Of a stretch of 64,000 nucleotides of DNA, positions 17,393-27,556 are shown piece by piece. Each line of letters opens with the position of its first letter. The stretch's first letter is position 1. Under the pieces are notes generated by a model. The model did not search any database and was not told the origin of the DNA. It saw only the letters and a list, made by a program, of their open reading frames with translations. This DNA is from Akkermansia muciniphila (GTDB lineage: Bacteria; Verrucomicrobiota; Verrucomicrobiia; Verrucomicrobiales; Akkermansiaceae): assembly GCF_900184965.1 (NCBI RefSeq), contig NZ_FXYA01000122.1:1-64000 (forward strand), in the 5' to 3' direction. A program made the position numbers and the translations under genes.

Positions 17393-18022
17393 TCAGGAGA
17401 TGAACGGATTGGTCAGCAGTTCGTTCTTTACGGTGGTATAAGGCCCGTGTCCCGGGAAAATCATAGTCGTGGCGGGCTGGTTGAGCACTTTCTTTTCAAT
17501 GCCCTGTTTCAGCAGGCGCAGGTTTCCTCCCGGAAGGTCCGTCCGCCCGATGGAGCCGGCAAAAATGACGTCACCAGTGAACATGATTCCTTCATCCGGC
17601 AAATCGTAAACAATGCTGTCCGGAGAATGGCCGGGCACCTGGTGGAGATGCCACAACAGGCCGCCCCAGTTCGCCGTGTGAATGTCCGGAGTGAGTACTT
17701 CATCCACCACAAACGGCTGGACGTTGAGGGGAAGCCCCCAGGCGTCGCGGGCCATTTTTTCCAGCGTCAGGCTTTCATTGTAGGGCTGCCCGGCATGAAT
17801 GCGGCAGTCGAAAATCTGGCGCATGCGGCAGGCGTCCTCCACATGGTCAAAATGCTGGTGGGTAATGAGAAGGTCCGTGATGATGATATCGGGCTTTTTG
17901 GAATAGATCCAGTCCGCGAAGCCGGACGGAGCATCCACAGCCACGTAAGTGTTATCCCTCGTTTTGAAGAGGTAACCATTACAGGAAGCCACTCCACCCG
18001 TATAAACGCGAATCCGATCCAT
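17393..18022 (-). CDS. MBL-fold hydrolase, glyoxalase II-like
   Basis: A 209-residue metallo-beta-lactamase fold enzyme. The binuclear metal motif is THQHFDHVE near residue 60. The later ligands are in QVPGHSPDS, FTGDVIFAGSIGRTD and FPGHGPYTTV. This pattern matches hydroxyacylglutathione hydrolase-like (GloB/GloC) proteins. The start at 18022 (MDRIRVYTGG) gives the family N-terminus; the upstream in-frame sequence to 18094 reads like non-coding DNA. Its true substrate cannot be read from the sequence. Confidence 0.88.
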   Translation of the reverse strand: MDRIRVYTGGVASCNGYLFKTRDNTYVAVDAPSGFADWIYSKKPDIIITDLLITHQHFDHVEDACRMRQIFDCRIHAGQPYNESLTLEKMARDAWGLPLNVQPFVVDEVLTPDIHTANWGGLLWHLHQVPGHSPDSIVYDLPDEGIMFTGDVIFAGSIGRTDLPGGNLRLLKQGIEKKVLNQPATTMIFPGHGPYTTVKNELLTNPFIS

Positions 18023-18113
18023 GGACAGGGATTGTAGTGAGATCGCCCGGAATATCCAGTATAAAGACGATTCCCTTAAATCGCTTTCTGTCATCTTCCC
18101 CTGGAAAAGCCCC

Positions 18114-19115
18114 TCACATCAGTCTCCAGGGAATGGTGCGTCCGGCATCCATCGGCACCACTTTCTGTCCATGACCTTCGTAAGCGTCCGGCACCGGCAT
18201 TTCACGCCGCTGCAAACGGACTGTCCTGGCAGGCGGGTTCAGACCGTACAGAGCGCAGGCATGGCCGGAAACAAAGCCCTGCAGCCGGTCCAGGGCTCCG
18301 TGTTCGTCAAACAGAGCCGCCAGACGCGGAAGGGCGATGGGAGCCGTGAATACGCCGGCGGCGCATCCGCACGCTTCCTTGGCATGGATGGGATGAGGGG
18401 CGGAGTCACTGCCGAACATGAGGCGGGGATGCCCGGCAAGGGCAGCCTGCAGCAGGGCTTCCCGGTCTTCCGGCCTTTTGGCGATCGGCTTGCAGAACAG
18501 ATGCGGCCTCAGCATGCCTCCGGCCACATCGTCCAAAGTAATCAGAAGGTGCTGGAGGGTTACCGTGGCGGCCAGGTTTTCAAATTCATCCAGCAACCGC
18601 ACGGCGGCGGCCGTGGTAATGTGTTCCATGCAGATAATCAGCCGGGGGAAGCGCGTGGCCAAATCACGGTAAACATTCAGGAATTCGGCCTCCCGGTCCA
18701 TCACGAAGCCGTGGCTTTCTCCATGCACCAGCAGGGGAATATCCATTTCCTGCATGATGGACAGGGTGGCTTCCGCATCCTTCATGGCTTTCACGCCGCC
18801 TTCGCTGTTCGTCGTAGCCCCTGCCGGGTACAGCTTGATGCCGAACACCAGTTCCTTGAGCCGGGACAATTCCTTCTCGGAATAGGAACGGAAAAATGCC
18901 GTCATGTACGGATGGAACACATCGCCTCCGCAAGCGTCCAGCACCCGCTTCCGGTAAGCCTGCACCGCATCCGCATCAGCCACCGGAGGCACCAGGTTGG
19001 GCATGATGACCGCTCCGGCAAAGGAGGCGGAACTTAACGGGGCGACCAGTTTCAGCATATCGCCGTCCCTCAGGTGAAGATGCATGTCCAGCGGGGAGTG
19101 CAGTTCCAGAATCAT
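18114..19115 (-). CDS. pyrC: Dihydroorotase
   Basis: Pyrimidine biosynthesis enzyme of 333 residues (carbamoyl-aspartate to dihydroorotate). The zinc ligands are in [12 protein letters not shown] near residue 10. The carbamylated lysine is in [17 protein letters not shown], with further ligands in HGE and MEHITT and the catalytic Asp in FGSDSAPHP. This is the PyrC (class II) type. The open frame extends to 19274, but [14 protein letters not shown] at 19115 gives the normal start. The next gene on this strand (17393-18022) follows after 91 nt. Confidence 0.95.
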   Translation of the reverse strand: MILELHSPLDMHLHLRDGDMLKLVAPLSSASFAGAVIMPNLVPPVADADAVQAYRKRVLDACGGDVFHPYMTAFFRSYSEKELSRLKELVFGIKLYPAGATTNSEGGVKAMKDAEATLSIMQEMDIPLLVHGESHGFVMDREAEFLNVYRDLATRFPRLIICMEHITTAAAVRLLDEFENLAATVTLQHLLITLDDVAGGMLRPHLFCKPIAKRPEDREALLQAALAGHPRLMFGSDSAPHPIHAKEACGCAAGVFTAPIALPRLAALFDEHGALDRLQGFVSGHACALYGLNPPARTVRLQRREMPVPDAYEGHGQKVVPMDAGRTIPWRLM

Positions 19116-19353
19116 GCCGATATCATGAGGGAAGATTGCGCCTAAATCAAGCACGCTCCCCCGCCCCGCAGAAAAGCAATTCTCCAACGGGGGAGAAAAA
19201 CGGGCATTTCCCCGCAAACCGGAAGGGACGCGGTATGCTTCGCGCTGTTGAAATGAAGTCAAATTCCGCTCCATGCCTCAGAATCCGGGGGCCATCCCGG
19301 ACGATTTTCCTGAAACGGCAAGCGGAATACGGGAACAGCAACAATCCAGGCAC

Positions 19354-19376
19354 AAAAAAGCCGCCCGGAGGCGGCT
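19354..19376 (-). terminator. Terminator downstream of tRNA-Asp
   Basis: On the minus strand AGCCGCC-TCCG-GGCGGCT is followed by a T6 run, 17 nt after the tRNA end. Confidence 0.8.
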
Positions 19377-19393
19377 GTTTCTTCTGAACAAGG

Positions 19394-19471
19394 TGGCGAA
19401 GCGGACGGGGCTCGAACCCGCGACCTCCAGCGTGACAGGCTGGCGCTCTAACCGAACTGAGCTACCGCTCC
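19394..19471 (-). tRNA. tRNA-Asp(GTC)
   Basis: A 78-nt cloverleaf: acceptor GGAGCGG/CCGCTTC, anticodon GTC in CTGTCAC, T arm GGGTTCGAGCCC, discriminator G and encoded CCA. Confidence 0.95.
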
Positions 19472-19670
19472 ATAACCTTGGATGCCGTCCCTGCCTGATG
19501 GCGGGGACGTGGAGGCTTATACACGCCTTCATACCCCGGTGACAAGAAAAAAAGACTTTTTTTGCAACTTCTGCAACCGCCGGCGGTTTGTACGGTGAAG
19601 AAACCGTAACTTTTCAATTTCCTGATTTATTTCAATACAACAACAAATTCTCAACCTTATTTGTTTTAGT

Positions 19671-19700
19671 TTGACAACAATTAACCGGTTTTGACATAAC
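19671..19700 (+). promoter_or_regulatory. Promoter of the marR-RND operon with possible operator
   Basis: TTGACA (19671-19676), 18-nt spacer, CATAAC (19695-19700). The expected start coincides with the ATG at 19707, so the mRNA may be leaderless. The AT-rich stretch just upstream holds ACAAAT-N10-ATTTGT, a possible MarR binding palindrome. Confidence 0.5.
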
Positions 19701-19706
19701 ACCCCC

Positions 19707-20177
19707 ATGCTTCAGACTGCCGCGGATATCACTGCCTCCGTTCACCAATTTGAGACGATTCTTTATCAATTCAAAAGAGATAACCTGAATGAGGTGGACC
19801 AGAACCATTACCAGAAAATCATGGGGCTTTCCGTCCGGCAGATGAACGCCCTGGGCGCCCTGAACCGCCTGATGACCAACCGCCAGGAAGGCATTCCCCT
19901 GAAAACGCTTGCCCATTATCTCCGCATGAGCATTCCCTCCACCTCCCTGCTGGTGGACAGCATGGTGAAGAAAGGACTGTTCGACCGCAAGGAGAATCCC
20001 CGCGACAGGCGTTCCCTGTGCATCCGCCTTTCCGAGGAAGGCGAATCCAGGTTCCAGATGCTTTTCAACGGCATGAAGGAAAAACTGGACACCCTGTTCA
20101 GCATTCTGTCGCAAGAGGACAAGGAAAATTTCTGCCGCATTGTGGATACCCTCTACAACCACGTTTACAATAAATAA
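19707..20177 (+). CDS. MarR-family regulator
   Basis: A 156-residue winged-helix regulator. The core is LSVRQMNALGALNRL, LKTLAHYLRMSIPSTSLLVDSMVKKGLFDRKENPRDRRS, with the DRRS wing typical of MarR, between dimerisation helices. It stands 6 nt before an RND membrane-fusion gene and begins the operon, so it probably represses the pump and itself and releases DNA on binding a pump substrate. Overlap of its own promoter with the start codon would make steric repression simple. Confidence 0.9.
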   Translation: MLQTAADITASVHQFETILYQFKRDNLNEVDQNHYQKIMGLSVRQMNALGALNRLMTNRQEGIPLKTLAHYLRMSIPSTSLLVDSMVKKGLFDRKENPRDRRSLCIRLSEEGESRFQMLFNGMKEKLDTLFSILSQEDKENFCRIVDTLYNHVYNK

Positions 20178-20183
20178 TACCAC

Positions 20184-21320
20184 ATGAAAAAACACACGCA
20201 TCATCGGAAGGCGCCCCTCCGCCTGCTGGCCGGCTCCGGCCTGCTTTTTTCTCTGTTTGTTCCGGGTTATTCCCAGGGAGCGCCGGGAAGGGCTACGGCC
20301 AAGCCCAGCACCGTACTCGTCCAGAAAGCCGCCGCTATTGACAGCGCGGTGAACAAAAAGTACATCGGCCAGGTGGAAGCCATTGACCGGGTGGCTGTGC
20401 AGCCCCGCGTCTCCGGCAACATCGTAGCCACCCGCTTCCAGGAAGGAAAGGTCGTGAAGAAGGGGGATCTCCTGTTTGAGATTGAGGACACGCGTTACAG
20501 GGCGGCTGTGGAGGAAGCGGTAGCCAAAAAGGCCCAGCTTGAAGCCAAACTGCTTTACGCCAAGAATAGTTTTGAACGCTACAACAGGCTGCTGGCCTCC
20601 AAATCCGTCTCCATGGACACGGTGGAAAACGCCAAGAGCACCATGCATGCCCTAGAAGCGGAAATCCAGTCCGCAAACGCCGCCATTACGGTAGCGAAGG
20701 ATAATCTTAATTACACCAGGCTCACGGCCCCCATCACGGGCCGCACGGGCCGCGTCACTTTTTCCACGGGCAATTACATCACCCCCACCTCCGGTTCCCT
20801 GGTGACCATTACGGGCATTGATGAGGTATATGTGAAGTTCCCCATCAGCGAACGCGACTTCCTTTCCCTGTTCGGCACCCAGGAACAGATGAAGAAAGAC
20901 GCCCTGGTGTCCGTCAACCTCGCCAACGGCAAGGCATACGACCAGCCGGGCAGAATTTTCATGACGGACAATACCGTCCAGACGACCACGGACACCCTGA
21001 ATGTCTGGGCCAAATTCCCCAATCCGGAAGATGAGCTGACGCCCGGCGGCGCAGTCACGGTTAATCTTTCCAAGAAAAACGTGGACCGCTTCCCGGCGGC
21101 CAACATCTCCTCCGTGATGCATGATGCGTACAAGAGCTACGTTTACATCGTCAACGACCAGGGCGTCGTGGAACGCCGGGACGTTACGCTGGGCAACACG
21201 GTCAATAACGAACAGTGTTTCAGTTCCGGCGTCAAGGAAGGGGAAGTCGTCATCATCGACGGCATGCACAAGGTGCGTCCCGGCGCCAAAGTGAATCCGG
21301 TCTATTCCGTCCAAAACTGA
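20184..21320 (+). CDS. RND efflux periplasmic adaptor (AcrA/MexA family)
   Basis: A 378-residue membrane-fusion protein. It has a signal sequence of about 33 residues without a clear lipobox cysteine. The biotinyl-lipoyl halves are VSGNIVATRFQEGKVVKKGDLLFEIED and LTAPITGRTGRV on either side of a coiled coil (about residues 105-165). Beta-barrel and membrane-proximal domains end with VKEGEVVIIDGMHKVRPGAKV. It joins the inner-membrane pump encoded 7 nt downstream. No outer membrane channel gene is in this operon; the OMF at 47742 or another must serve it. Confidence 0.92.
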   Translation: MKKHTHHRKAPLRLLAGSGLLFSLFVPGYSQGAPGRATAKPSTVLVQKAAAIDSAVNKKYIGQVEAIDRVAVQPRVSGNIVATRFQEGKVVKKGDLLFEIEDTRYRAAVEEAVAKKAQLEAKLLYAKNSFERYNRLLASKSVSMDTVENAKSTMHALEAEIQSANAAITVAKDNLNYTRLTAPITGRTGRVTFSTGNYITPTSGSLVTITGIDEVYVKFPISERDFLSLFGTQEQMKKDALVSVNLANGKAYDQPGRIFMTDNTVQTTTDTLNVWAKFPNPEDELTPGGAVTVNLSKKNVDRFPAANISSVMHDAYKSYVYIVNDQGVVERRDVTLGNTVNNEQCFSSGVKEGEVVIIDGMHKVRPGAKVNPVYSVQN

Positions 21321-21327
21321 GCTACCC

Positions 21328-24300
21328 ATGATTGCGGACCTGTTTATCAAACGCCCCAAATTCGCCATCGTCATCGCCATCCTGATGATGCTGGCGGGCG
21401 GCATCTGCCTGAACCAGCTCCCCATTGCGGAGTATCCGGAAATCGCCCCCACCAGCATCAATGTGCAGGCCACCTATACGGGCGCCAGCGCCCAGGTGGT
21501 GATGGAGACGCTGGCCTCCCCCATTGAGGAAGAACTCAACGGGCTGGAAAACCTGCTCTATTTCTCCTCCAAGTCGGATAACACCGGCGGCTATTCCCTG
21601 TCCCTGACGTTCAAGAGCGGCACGGATTCGGACATCAACATGGTGAACGTTCAGAACGCCTTGAAACGGGTGGAATACAAACTTCCCAGGGAGGTGACGG
21701 ACCAGGGCATCAAGATCAAGAAACGCTCCTCCGACATCCTGGGCTTCTTCGCCTTCCGGTCCACCAGCATGAGTTCCCTGGAGCTGAACAACTTCGTCAA
21801 GACCAGGGTGAAGGATGAGGTCGCCCGCGTACCGGGCATCTCCGCCGTCAACCTGATGCCGGAAAAAAATTACAGCATGCGCATCTGGCTGGACGCCCTG
21901 CGTATGTCCGCCCTGAATATCACGCCGGAGGACGTTTCCAACGCCATCAAGGCGCAGAACGTCCAGGCCGCGGCCGGCTCCATCGGCTCGGAAGGGGAAA
22001 ACAACTTCATCCAATACAAGGTGAACGTCACCGGACGGCTGCAAACCGTGGAGGAATTCAGCAAGATCATCGTCCGCACGGGCCAGGACGGCCACGTTAC
22101 CCGGCTGGATGACATTGCCCGCATTGAGCTGGGCGCGGAAACCTACACGGGCAGCAGCCGCAACAACGGGGAAGACTCCGTGAACATGGCCGTGTACCGC
22201 CTGGACGACGCCAACGCCCTGGAAGCCATGAACGGCGTGAAAAACACGCTGGAGGAACTGGCAAAACGTTTTCCGGAAGGCGTGAGCTACGTCGTGAGCT
22301 ACGACCCCACGCAATACATTTCCGCCACCATGGCGGAAATCGTGGAAACGCTTGTCATCGCCCTGATTCTGGTGGTGGGCATCACGTACCTGTTCCTGCA
22401 GAACTGGCGCGCCACGCTCATTCCGGCGCTCGCCATTCCCGTCTCCCTGATAGGCACCTTCGCCATCCTGCTGCCCCTGGGCTTTTCCATCAATGTGCTG
22501 ACCATGTTCGGCCTTATTCTGGTAATCGGCTCCCTGGTGGACGACGGCATCATCGTGGTAGAAAATACGATGCGCATTCTGGAGACGGAGAATCTCTCTC
22601 CGGAAGAAGCCACCAGGAAGAGCATGCACCAGATTACAGGCGCCATCATCGCCACCACGCTGGTAACGGTAGCCATTTACGTGCCCATCGCCTTCTTCGG
22701 AGGCATGGTGGGGAACATTTATATGCAATTCTCCGTAACCATGTGCGTGGCCCTCTGCCTTTCCGCCGTCAATTCCCTGACGCTCAGCCCCGCCCTGTGC
22801 GTGTTGCTGCTGAAAAGGAAGCAAAGGAAACAGAGCAGGTTCAGCCTCTTCCGCCCCTTCAACGTCTCTCTGGAATGGGCGCGCAAAAGCTATATCAAAT
22901 GCGCCGGCATCATGGTGCGCCGCGCGTGGCTGACGCTGATTCTTCTGGCCGCCGTCCTGGCCGGCAACTGGAAACTGTTTGAGACCGTTCCCAAGTCCTT
23001 CCTTCCCCCGGAAGACAAGGGCACCGTTTTCTGCGATATCCAGCTGGCCCCGGGCGCCACGCTGGGCCGGACGGAACAGGCCATGCGCAGTGCGGAACAG
23101 AAGCTGATGAGCATCCCAGGCGTGCGCCAGGTCTCCTCAACCTCCGGATTCAGCTTCATGGGCGGCAACGGGGAAAACCTGGGCATGTGCATCGCCCAGC
23201 TTGACCCCTGGGACAAGCGCAAGACGCCGGAGCTCTCCCTGGACTCCATCATGCAGAAAGCTTCCACCCTGTGTGATGAAATTCCGGCGGCCAAGGCCAC
23301 CGTGTTCAGCCCGCCCGCCATCATGGGGCTGGGCCTGACGGGCGGCGTCTCCTTCATGCTCCAGGCCAGCGGGGAGGAAACGCCCAAGGACCTGGAACGC
23401 GTGACGAACGACCTTCTGGACAAAATCAACAAACTGCCGGGAACCATGTATGCCCGCAGCGCGTATGAGGCGAACACCCCCCAGCTTTTCCTGAACATCG
23501 ACCGTGAAAAGGCGCAGAGCATGCACGTGCCCGTCAGCCGCATCTTCACGACGCTTCAAAGCAAGCTGGCCTCCATGTACATCAATGATTTCAACCTGAT
23601 CGGCTACACGTTCAAGGTGAAGATGCAGTCTGCGGCAGAAAACCGCACCACCATCAATGACATCATGAACACCTACATTCAGAACGATCAGGGCCAGATG
23701 GTTCCGCTCAGCTCCGTAGCCACCCTGTCCTACATGGTAGGGCCGCGGCAGATATCCCGCTTCAACCAGCTCATGTCCGCGGAAGTGACCGCCCAGGCAA
23801 AACCCGGCGTCAGCAGCGGCGAGCTGATGAACCAGATTGAGGCTATTCCGCTGCCGGAAAACTACTCCATCACCTGGACGGACATGAGCTATCAGGAACG
23901 GCAGAACGACGGAAAAATCGTCCTGCTGATGGGGATGGCCCTGCTCTTCGGTTACCTGTTCCTGGTGGCGCAATATGAAAGCTGGACGGTCCCCATTTCC
24001 GTCATTGTTTCCGTCTCCGTGGCCCTGCTGGGCGCTTTGCTCGGCCTGATTATCTGCAACACGCCTCTGAGCATTTACGCTCAGCTCGGTCTGGTGATGC
24101 TGGTAGGCCTGGCCGGGAAAAACGCCATTCTGATGGTGGAATTCTCCAAGATGGAGCGGGAGCGCGGCGTTCCTATCCAGGAAGCCGCCCTGGAAGGGGC
24201 CCGGCAGCGCTTCCGCGCCGTGATGATGACGGCCATATCCTTCATCATCGGGGTATTCCCCATGGTCATCGCCTCCGGAGCGGGCGCGGCAAGCCGCAAA

Positions 24301-24435
24301 GCCATTGGCATCTCTACCTTCTACGGCATGATCCTCGCTACTTTGGTGGGCATCCTGTTCATTCCGGCCCTGTACGCCATGTTCCAGCGTTACCGCGAAT
24401 GGGTGAAAGGTCTGTTTGCCGGAAAGGCGGAATAG
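21328..24435 (+). CDS. RND multidrug efflux permease (AcrB family)
   Basis: Proton-driven inner-membrane pump of 1,035 residues, the usual HAE1 length. It begins MIADLFIKRPKFAIVIAI. The first TM repeat contains the proton relay in GLILVIGSLVDDGIIVVEN, equivalent to the Asp pair of AcrB TM4. LFLQNWRATLIPALAIP matches the HAE1 region before TM2/3. The second repeat has AQLGLVMLVGLAGKNAILMVEFSK. Two large periplasmic loops form the porter domain. Third gene of the marR operon, followed by a good terminator. Substrates are unknown; regulation by MarR suggests aromatic or bile-like compounds, which is inference. Confidence 0.95.
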   Translation: MIADLFIKRPKFAIVIAILMMLAGGICLNQLPIAEYPEIAPTSINVQATYTGASAQVVMETLASPIEEELNGLENLLYFSSKSDNTGGYSLSLTFKSGTDSDINMVNVQNALKRVEYKLPREVTDQGIKIKKRSSDILGFFAFRSTSMSSLELNNFVKTRVKDEVARVPGISAVNLMPEKNYSMRIWLDALRMSALNITPEDVSNAIKAQNVQAAAGSIGSEGENNFIQYKVNVTGRLQTVEEFSKIIVRTGQDGHVTRLDDIARIELGAETYTGSSRNNGEDSVNMAVYRLDDANALEAMNGVKNTLEELAKRFPEGVSYVVSYDPTQYISATMAEIVETLVIALILVVGITYLFLQNWRATLIPALAIPVSLIGTFAILLPLGFSINVLTMFGLILVIGSLVDDGIIVVENTMRILETENLSPEEATRKSMHQITGAIIATTLVTVAIYVPIAFFGGMVGNIYMQFSVTMCVALCLSAVNSLTLSPALCVLLLKRKQRKQSRFSLFRPFNVSLEWARKSYIKCAGIMVRRAWLTLILLAAVLAGNWKLFETVPKSFLPPEDKGTVFCDIQLAPGATLGRTEQAMRSAEQKLMSIPGVRQVSSTSGFSFMGGNGENLGMCIAQLDPWDKRKTPELSLDSIMQKASTLCDEIPAAKATVFSPPAIMGLGLTGGVSFMLQASGEETPKDLERVTNDLLDKINKLPGTMYARSAYEANTPQLFLNIDREKAQSMHVPVSRIFTTLQSKLASMYINDFNLIGYTFKVKMQSAAENRTTINDIMNTYIQNDQGQMVPLSSVATLSYMVGPRQISRFNQLMSAEVTAQAKPGVSSGELMNQIEAIPLPENYSITWTDMSYQERQNDGKIVLLMGMALLFGYLFLVAQYESWTVPISVIVSVSVALLGALLGLIICNTPLSIYAQLGLVMLVGLAGKNAILMVEFSKMERERGVPIQEAALEGARQRFRAVMMTAISFIIGVFPMVIASGAGAASRKAIGISTFYGMILATLVGILFIPALYAMFQRYREWVKGLFAGKAE

Positions 24436-24460
24436 ATGTAAAGAAAAACTGCTCCATGCC

Positions 24461-24492
24461 AGACGGGGCGGCCCTGCCGCTCCGTCTTTTTT
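24461..24492 (+). terminator. Terminator of the marR-RND operon
   Basis: AGACGGGGCGG-CCCTG-CCGCTCCGTCT stem with one G-T pair, then T6. Confidence 0.9.
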
Positions 24493-24533
24493 ATGCCTTC
24501 AGCGCCTGAGCGCAGAGTTACGGACAAGAGCGG

Positions 24534-25013
24534 CTATTTGACCTGCTCGTACAAATACAGGTCAAAATTTTCAAACCGTTCCTTCAGGACGGCATGCGCC
24601 AGCCGGTCCTCAAACGGAGGAAGAAAAGTGTCCGCCGGATATTCCCCCTTTACTTTGGAAACCCACATGCGGGACATGGCCGGCATCATCAGGGAAAAAA
24701 TCTCCGCCCCCCCGATAACCATGACTTCCGGGTCCATCAATTCCAGACGTTCCAACTCCCCTGCGGAATGAATCACCTGAACGCCTTCCGCCGTCCACGC
24801 CGGGTCACGGGTCAGCACGATGTTCTGCCTGCCGGGAAGGGGCCTGCCTATGCTCTCATACGTTTTCCGGCCCATCAGCACGGGGTGCCCCGTCGTAATG
24901 CGCTTGAACGTTTTGAGATCGTCCGGCAGATGCCAGGGGAGCGCTCCCCGGTAACCAATGCCGCGGTCGGGAGCCATGGCGACCACTCCTGTATAAGTAA
25001 CGGGCTGTGACAT
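24534..25013 (-). CDS. folA: Dihydrofolate reductase
   Basis: A 159-residue enzyme reducing dihydrofolate with NADPH. Recognisable parts are VVAMAPDRGIGYRGALPWHLPDDLKTFK (family: GiGknG-LPW-lp-Dlk-Fk), the nucleotide segment VLMGRKTYESIG and NIVLTRD. VMVIGGAEIFSLMMP and a final VKGEYPADTFLP follow. The acidic active-site residue is the Asp of LPDDL. It is 22 nt downstream of thyA on the same strand, the common thyA-folA pair in which FolA regenerates folate oxidised by ThyA. Confidence 0.93.
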   Translation of the reverse strand: MSQPVTYTGVVAMAPDRGIGYRGALPWHLPDDLKTFKRITTGHPVLMGRKTYESIGRPLPGRQNIVLTRDPAWTAEGVQVIHSAGELERLELMDPEVMVIGGAEIFSLMMPAMSRMWVSKVKGEYPADTFLPPFEDRLAHAVLKERFENFDLYLYEQVK

Positions 25014-25035
25014 GATGGGTTAAGGGATGAATGCG

Positions 25036-25851
25036 CTAAACGGAGATGGGAGCCTTGATGTGCGGCAGGGGATCATACCCCACGAGCTCAAAGTCTTCAT
25101 AATGGAACCCGTCAATGGTGTTCACCTCCGGGTTGAGCTTCATGACCGGCAGAGGACGGGGCGTGCGGGAAAGCTGTTCCCTCGCCTGGTCCAGATGGTT
25201 CCGGTACAGGTGCAGATCCCCGAACGTATGGATGAATTCCCGGGCTTCATACCCGCATACCTGGGCGGTCATAAGCAGCAGCAGCGCATAGGAAGCTATA
25301 TTGAAGGGAACCCCCAGAAAAAGATCCGCGCTGCGCTGGTAAAGCTGGAGGGAAAGGCCGTGTTTTTCTTCTCCCGGCTGGGCGGGAATCACGCAAAACT
25401 GGAACAGGGAATGGCACGGAGGGAGGGCCATATCGTCCACCAGGGCCACATTCCACGCGCTGACGATGTGCCTCCGGGACCAGGGATTATGTTTCAGGCC
25501 GTCAATCAGTCTGGCAATCTGGTCAATGGGTTTTCCGTCGTTTCCCGGCCAGCAGCGCCACTGCGCTCCGTACACGGGCCCCAGATCCCCGTTTTCGTCG
25601 GCCCATTCATCCCAGATGCTGACGCCGTTGTCTTTCAAAAACCTGATATTGGTATCCCCTTTCAGGAACCAGAGCAGTTCATAAATGATGGAGCGCAAAT
25701 GAAGCTTCTTGGTCGTCAGGCACGGAAAACCGTCGCGCAGGTCATACCTGCTCTGCCGCCCGAACACGCCGATGGTGCCCGTTCCGGTACGGTCCTCCCG
25801 CCCCGCCCCATTAGTCAGAACATCCTCCAAAAGTGCCAAATACTGCTTCAT
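25036..25851 (-). CDS. thyA: Thymidylate synthase
   Basis: A 271-residue enzyme making dTMP from dUMP with methylene-tetrahydrofolate. Motifs are [48 protein letters not shown] and YGAQWR. The catalytic cysteine is in [11 protein letters not shown] near residue 155, with the dUMP site [20 protein letters not shown] and [12 protein letters not shown]. It ends in APISV as usual. Forms a two-gene operon with folA. Confidence 0.96.
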   Translation of the reverse strand: MKQYLALLEDVLTNGAGREDRTGTGTIGVFGRQSRYDLRDGFPCLTTKKLHLRSIIYELLWFLKGDTNIRFLKDNGVSIWDEWADENGDLGPVYGAQWRCWPGNDGKPIDQIARLIDGLKHNPWSRRHIVSAWNVALVDDMALPPCHSLFQFCVIPAQPGEEKHGLSLQLYQRSADLFLGVPFNIASYALLLLMTAQVCGYEAREFIHTFGDLHLYRNHLDQAREQLSRTPRPLPVMKLNPEVNTIDGFHYEDFELVGYDPLPHIKAPISV

Positions 25852-25995
25852 TCCCTTAAATTACGCTTTTCTAATCCCTGAACCCGTGATAATACGAGCA
25901 TGCGCCACCTTAGTATCATCTCCTGCTTCAAAAGCCAGCCTTTTCACTTCTCCCCGCCGTTTTCCTCCCCCGCATCTTTTCCGGTTTTCCGTTCC

Positions 25996-27450
25996 ATGAT
26001 CATTCCTGAAGAGCCATATTTGGGATTTGCCGCCTTTTGCCACATTGCAGGCGCTTTCTGCCTGATTCCGGCCCTGCTCCACACGCGCACGCCTCAGGGA
26101 ACAATCGCGTGGCTCATTTCCCTGCTGGCGTTTCCATATATCGCCGTCCCCTTTTACCTGATCCTGGGACGCCGGAGATTCAGCGGATATGTGGAAACGC
26201 GCCGCCGCCAGACGGACCCCGAATCCGCATGGGGGGAACTGACGGATAAAATCACAGACTGCATGGTTCCGTATGCCATACAGTCATCAGACACGGCGGG
26301 AAAAATCATGCGCACGCTTTCCAACATCGTGCGGCTGCCCGTCTGCCGCGGCAATTCCTGCCGCCTGCTTATTGACGCGGCCAATGCCTTCCCGCGCATT
26401 TACGACGCCATCAAGAACGCAGAGCATTACATCCTGATTGAATTTTTCATCATCAAAAATGATTCCGTGGGGCAGAACCTGAAAGACCTGCTGATTGAAC
26501 GGGCCAGGGCCGGCATCCGCATCTACATGCTGTATGATGAAATCGGCTCCCACAAGCTCCCGCCCGGTTACATTTCCGCCCTGCGGAAGGCAGGAGTGAA
26601 CATTGAGCCTTTCAACGGGAAACGCCATTTCCTGAGCAACATCCTGCGGCTGAACTTCCGCAACCACCGGAAACTGGTGGTGGTGGACGGCTCCACCGCC
26701 TTTATCGGAGGCATGAATATAGGAAGGGAATACCTGGGCAAAGGCGCTCTGGGCTACTGGCGCGACACGTTTGTCCAGCTTGAAGGGCCTTCCGTCCAGC
26801 AAACGCAAATCAGCTTTCTGGAGGACTGGAACTGGGCCATGCTGAAATGCGGCCCCTCTTCCCTTCCCCGCCTCCGCTGGGAAATCACGCCCCAGCCGGA
26901 GGATGAAACCCTGCTCATCCTGCCCTCCGGTCCCGCAGACGTCATTCCCGCCTGGAAAACCGCGCTCATCGCCCTGGCGAACAGCGCCACCCGCCGGCTC
27001 TGGATCGCCACGCCCTACTTCGTCCCGGACGAGGGGGTCATGGCCGCCCTGCAGGCGGCGGCCCTGCGGAATGTGGACGTGCGCATCCTGCGCCCGGAGC
27101 GGGCGGACCATATTCTGGTGAAACTGTCCTCCTTTACTTTCCTTCGGGACCTGGACACATACGGCATCCAGCTCTGGGCCTATCAAAAGGGGTTCCTGCA
27201 TCAGAAAGTGGTTCTGATGGACGATGACATAGCCACCGTGGGAACCGCCAATCTGGACAACCGTTCCCTGGCCCTGAACTTTGAAATCACCGCCGTTATC
27301 CATTCCCCCTCCGCCTGCGCGGAGGTGAAAGCCATGCTGGAGCGGGATTTTTCCTCATCCAAAAGGGAATCCCTGGCGGATTACAACAACAAATCCCTGG
27401 GCTTCAAAATGCTCTGCAACCTGGCGCGCCTGACGGCCCCCGTCCAGTAG
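25996..27450 (+). CDS. cls: Cardiolipin synthase
   Basis: A 484-residue membrane enzyme of the phospholipase D superfamily that joins two phosphatidylglycerols. Two N-terminal TM segments (about residues 8-28 and 36-55) precede two HKD motifs: HRKLVVVDGSTAFIGGMN and HQKVVLMDDDIATVGTANLD. GTANLDNRSLALNFE is typical of bacterial Cls. The frame extends upstream to 25900, but MIIPEEPYLGF at 25996 places the first TM segment normally. It is transcribed away from thyA. Confidence 0.92.
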   Translation: MIIPEEPYLGFAAFCHIAGAFCLIPALLHTRTPQGTIAWLISLLAFPYIAVPFYLILGRRRFSGYVETRRRQTDPESAWGELTDKITDCMVPYAIQSSDTAGKIMRTLSNIVRLPVCRGNSCRLLIDAANAFPRIYDAIKNAEHYILIEFFIIKNDSVGQNLKDLLIERARAGIRIYMLYDEIGSHKLPPGYISALRKAGVNIEPFNGKRHFLSNILRLNFRNHRKLVVVDGSTAFIGGMNIGREYLGKGALGYWRDTFVQLEGPSVQQTQISFLEDWNWAMLKCGPSSLPRLRWEITPQPEDETLLILPSGPADVIPAWKTALIALANSATRRLWIATPYFVPDEGVMAALQAAALRNVDVRILRPERADHILVKLSSFTFLRDLDTYGIQLWAYQKGFLHQKVVLMDDDIATVGTANLDNRSLALNFEITAVIHSPSACAEVKAMLERDFSSSKRESLADYNNKSLGFKMLCNLARLTAPVQ

Positions 27451-27556
27451 TTCTTCCGGGGAATCCGCTCTTGTATGCTTGACCTGCAAGGGAGGCTGTG
27501 AGAAAATCATTCTCCAGAAGCCACCTCTTCAATTTTTAACAACAGTTAACTAAATA

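Noticed and set aside
19273-19542. Plus-strand frame with TGLEPATSSVTG across tRNA-Asp
   Set aside because: This peptide is a well-known false ORF that arises from reading tRNA genes. The tRNA-Asp on the other strand explains the sequence.
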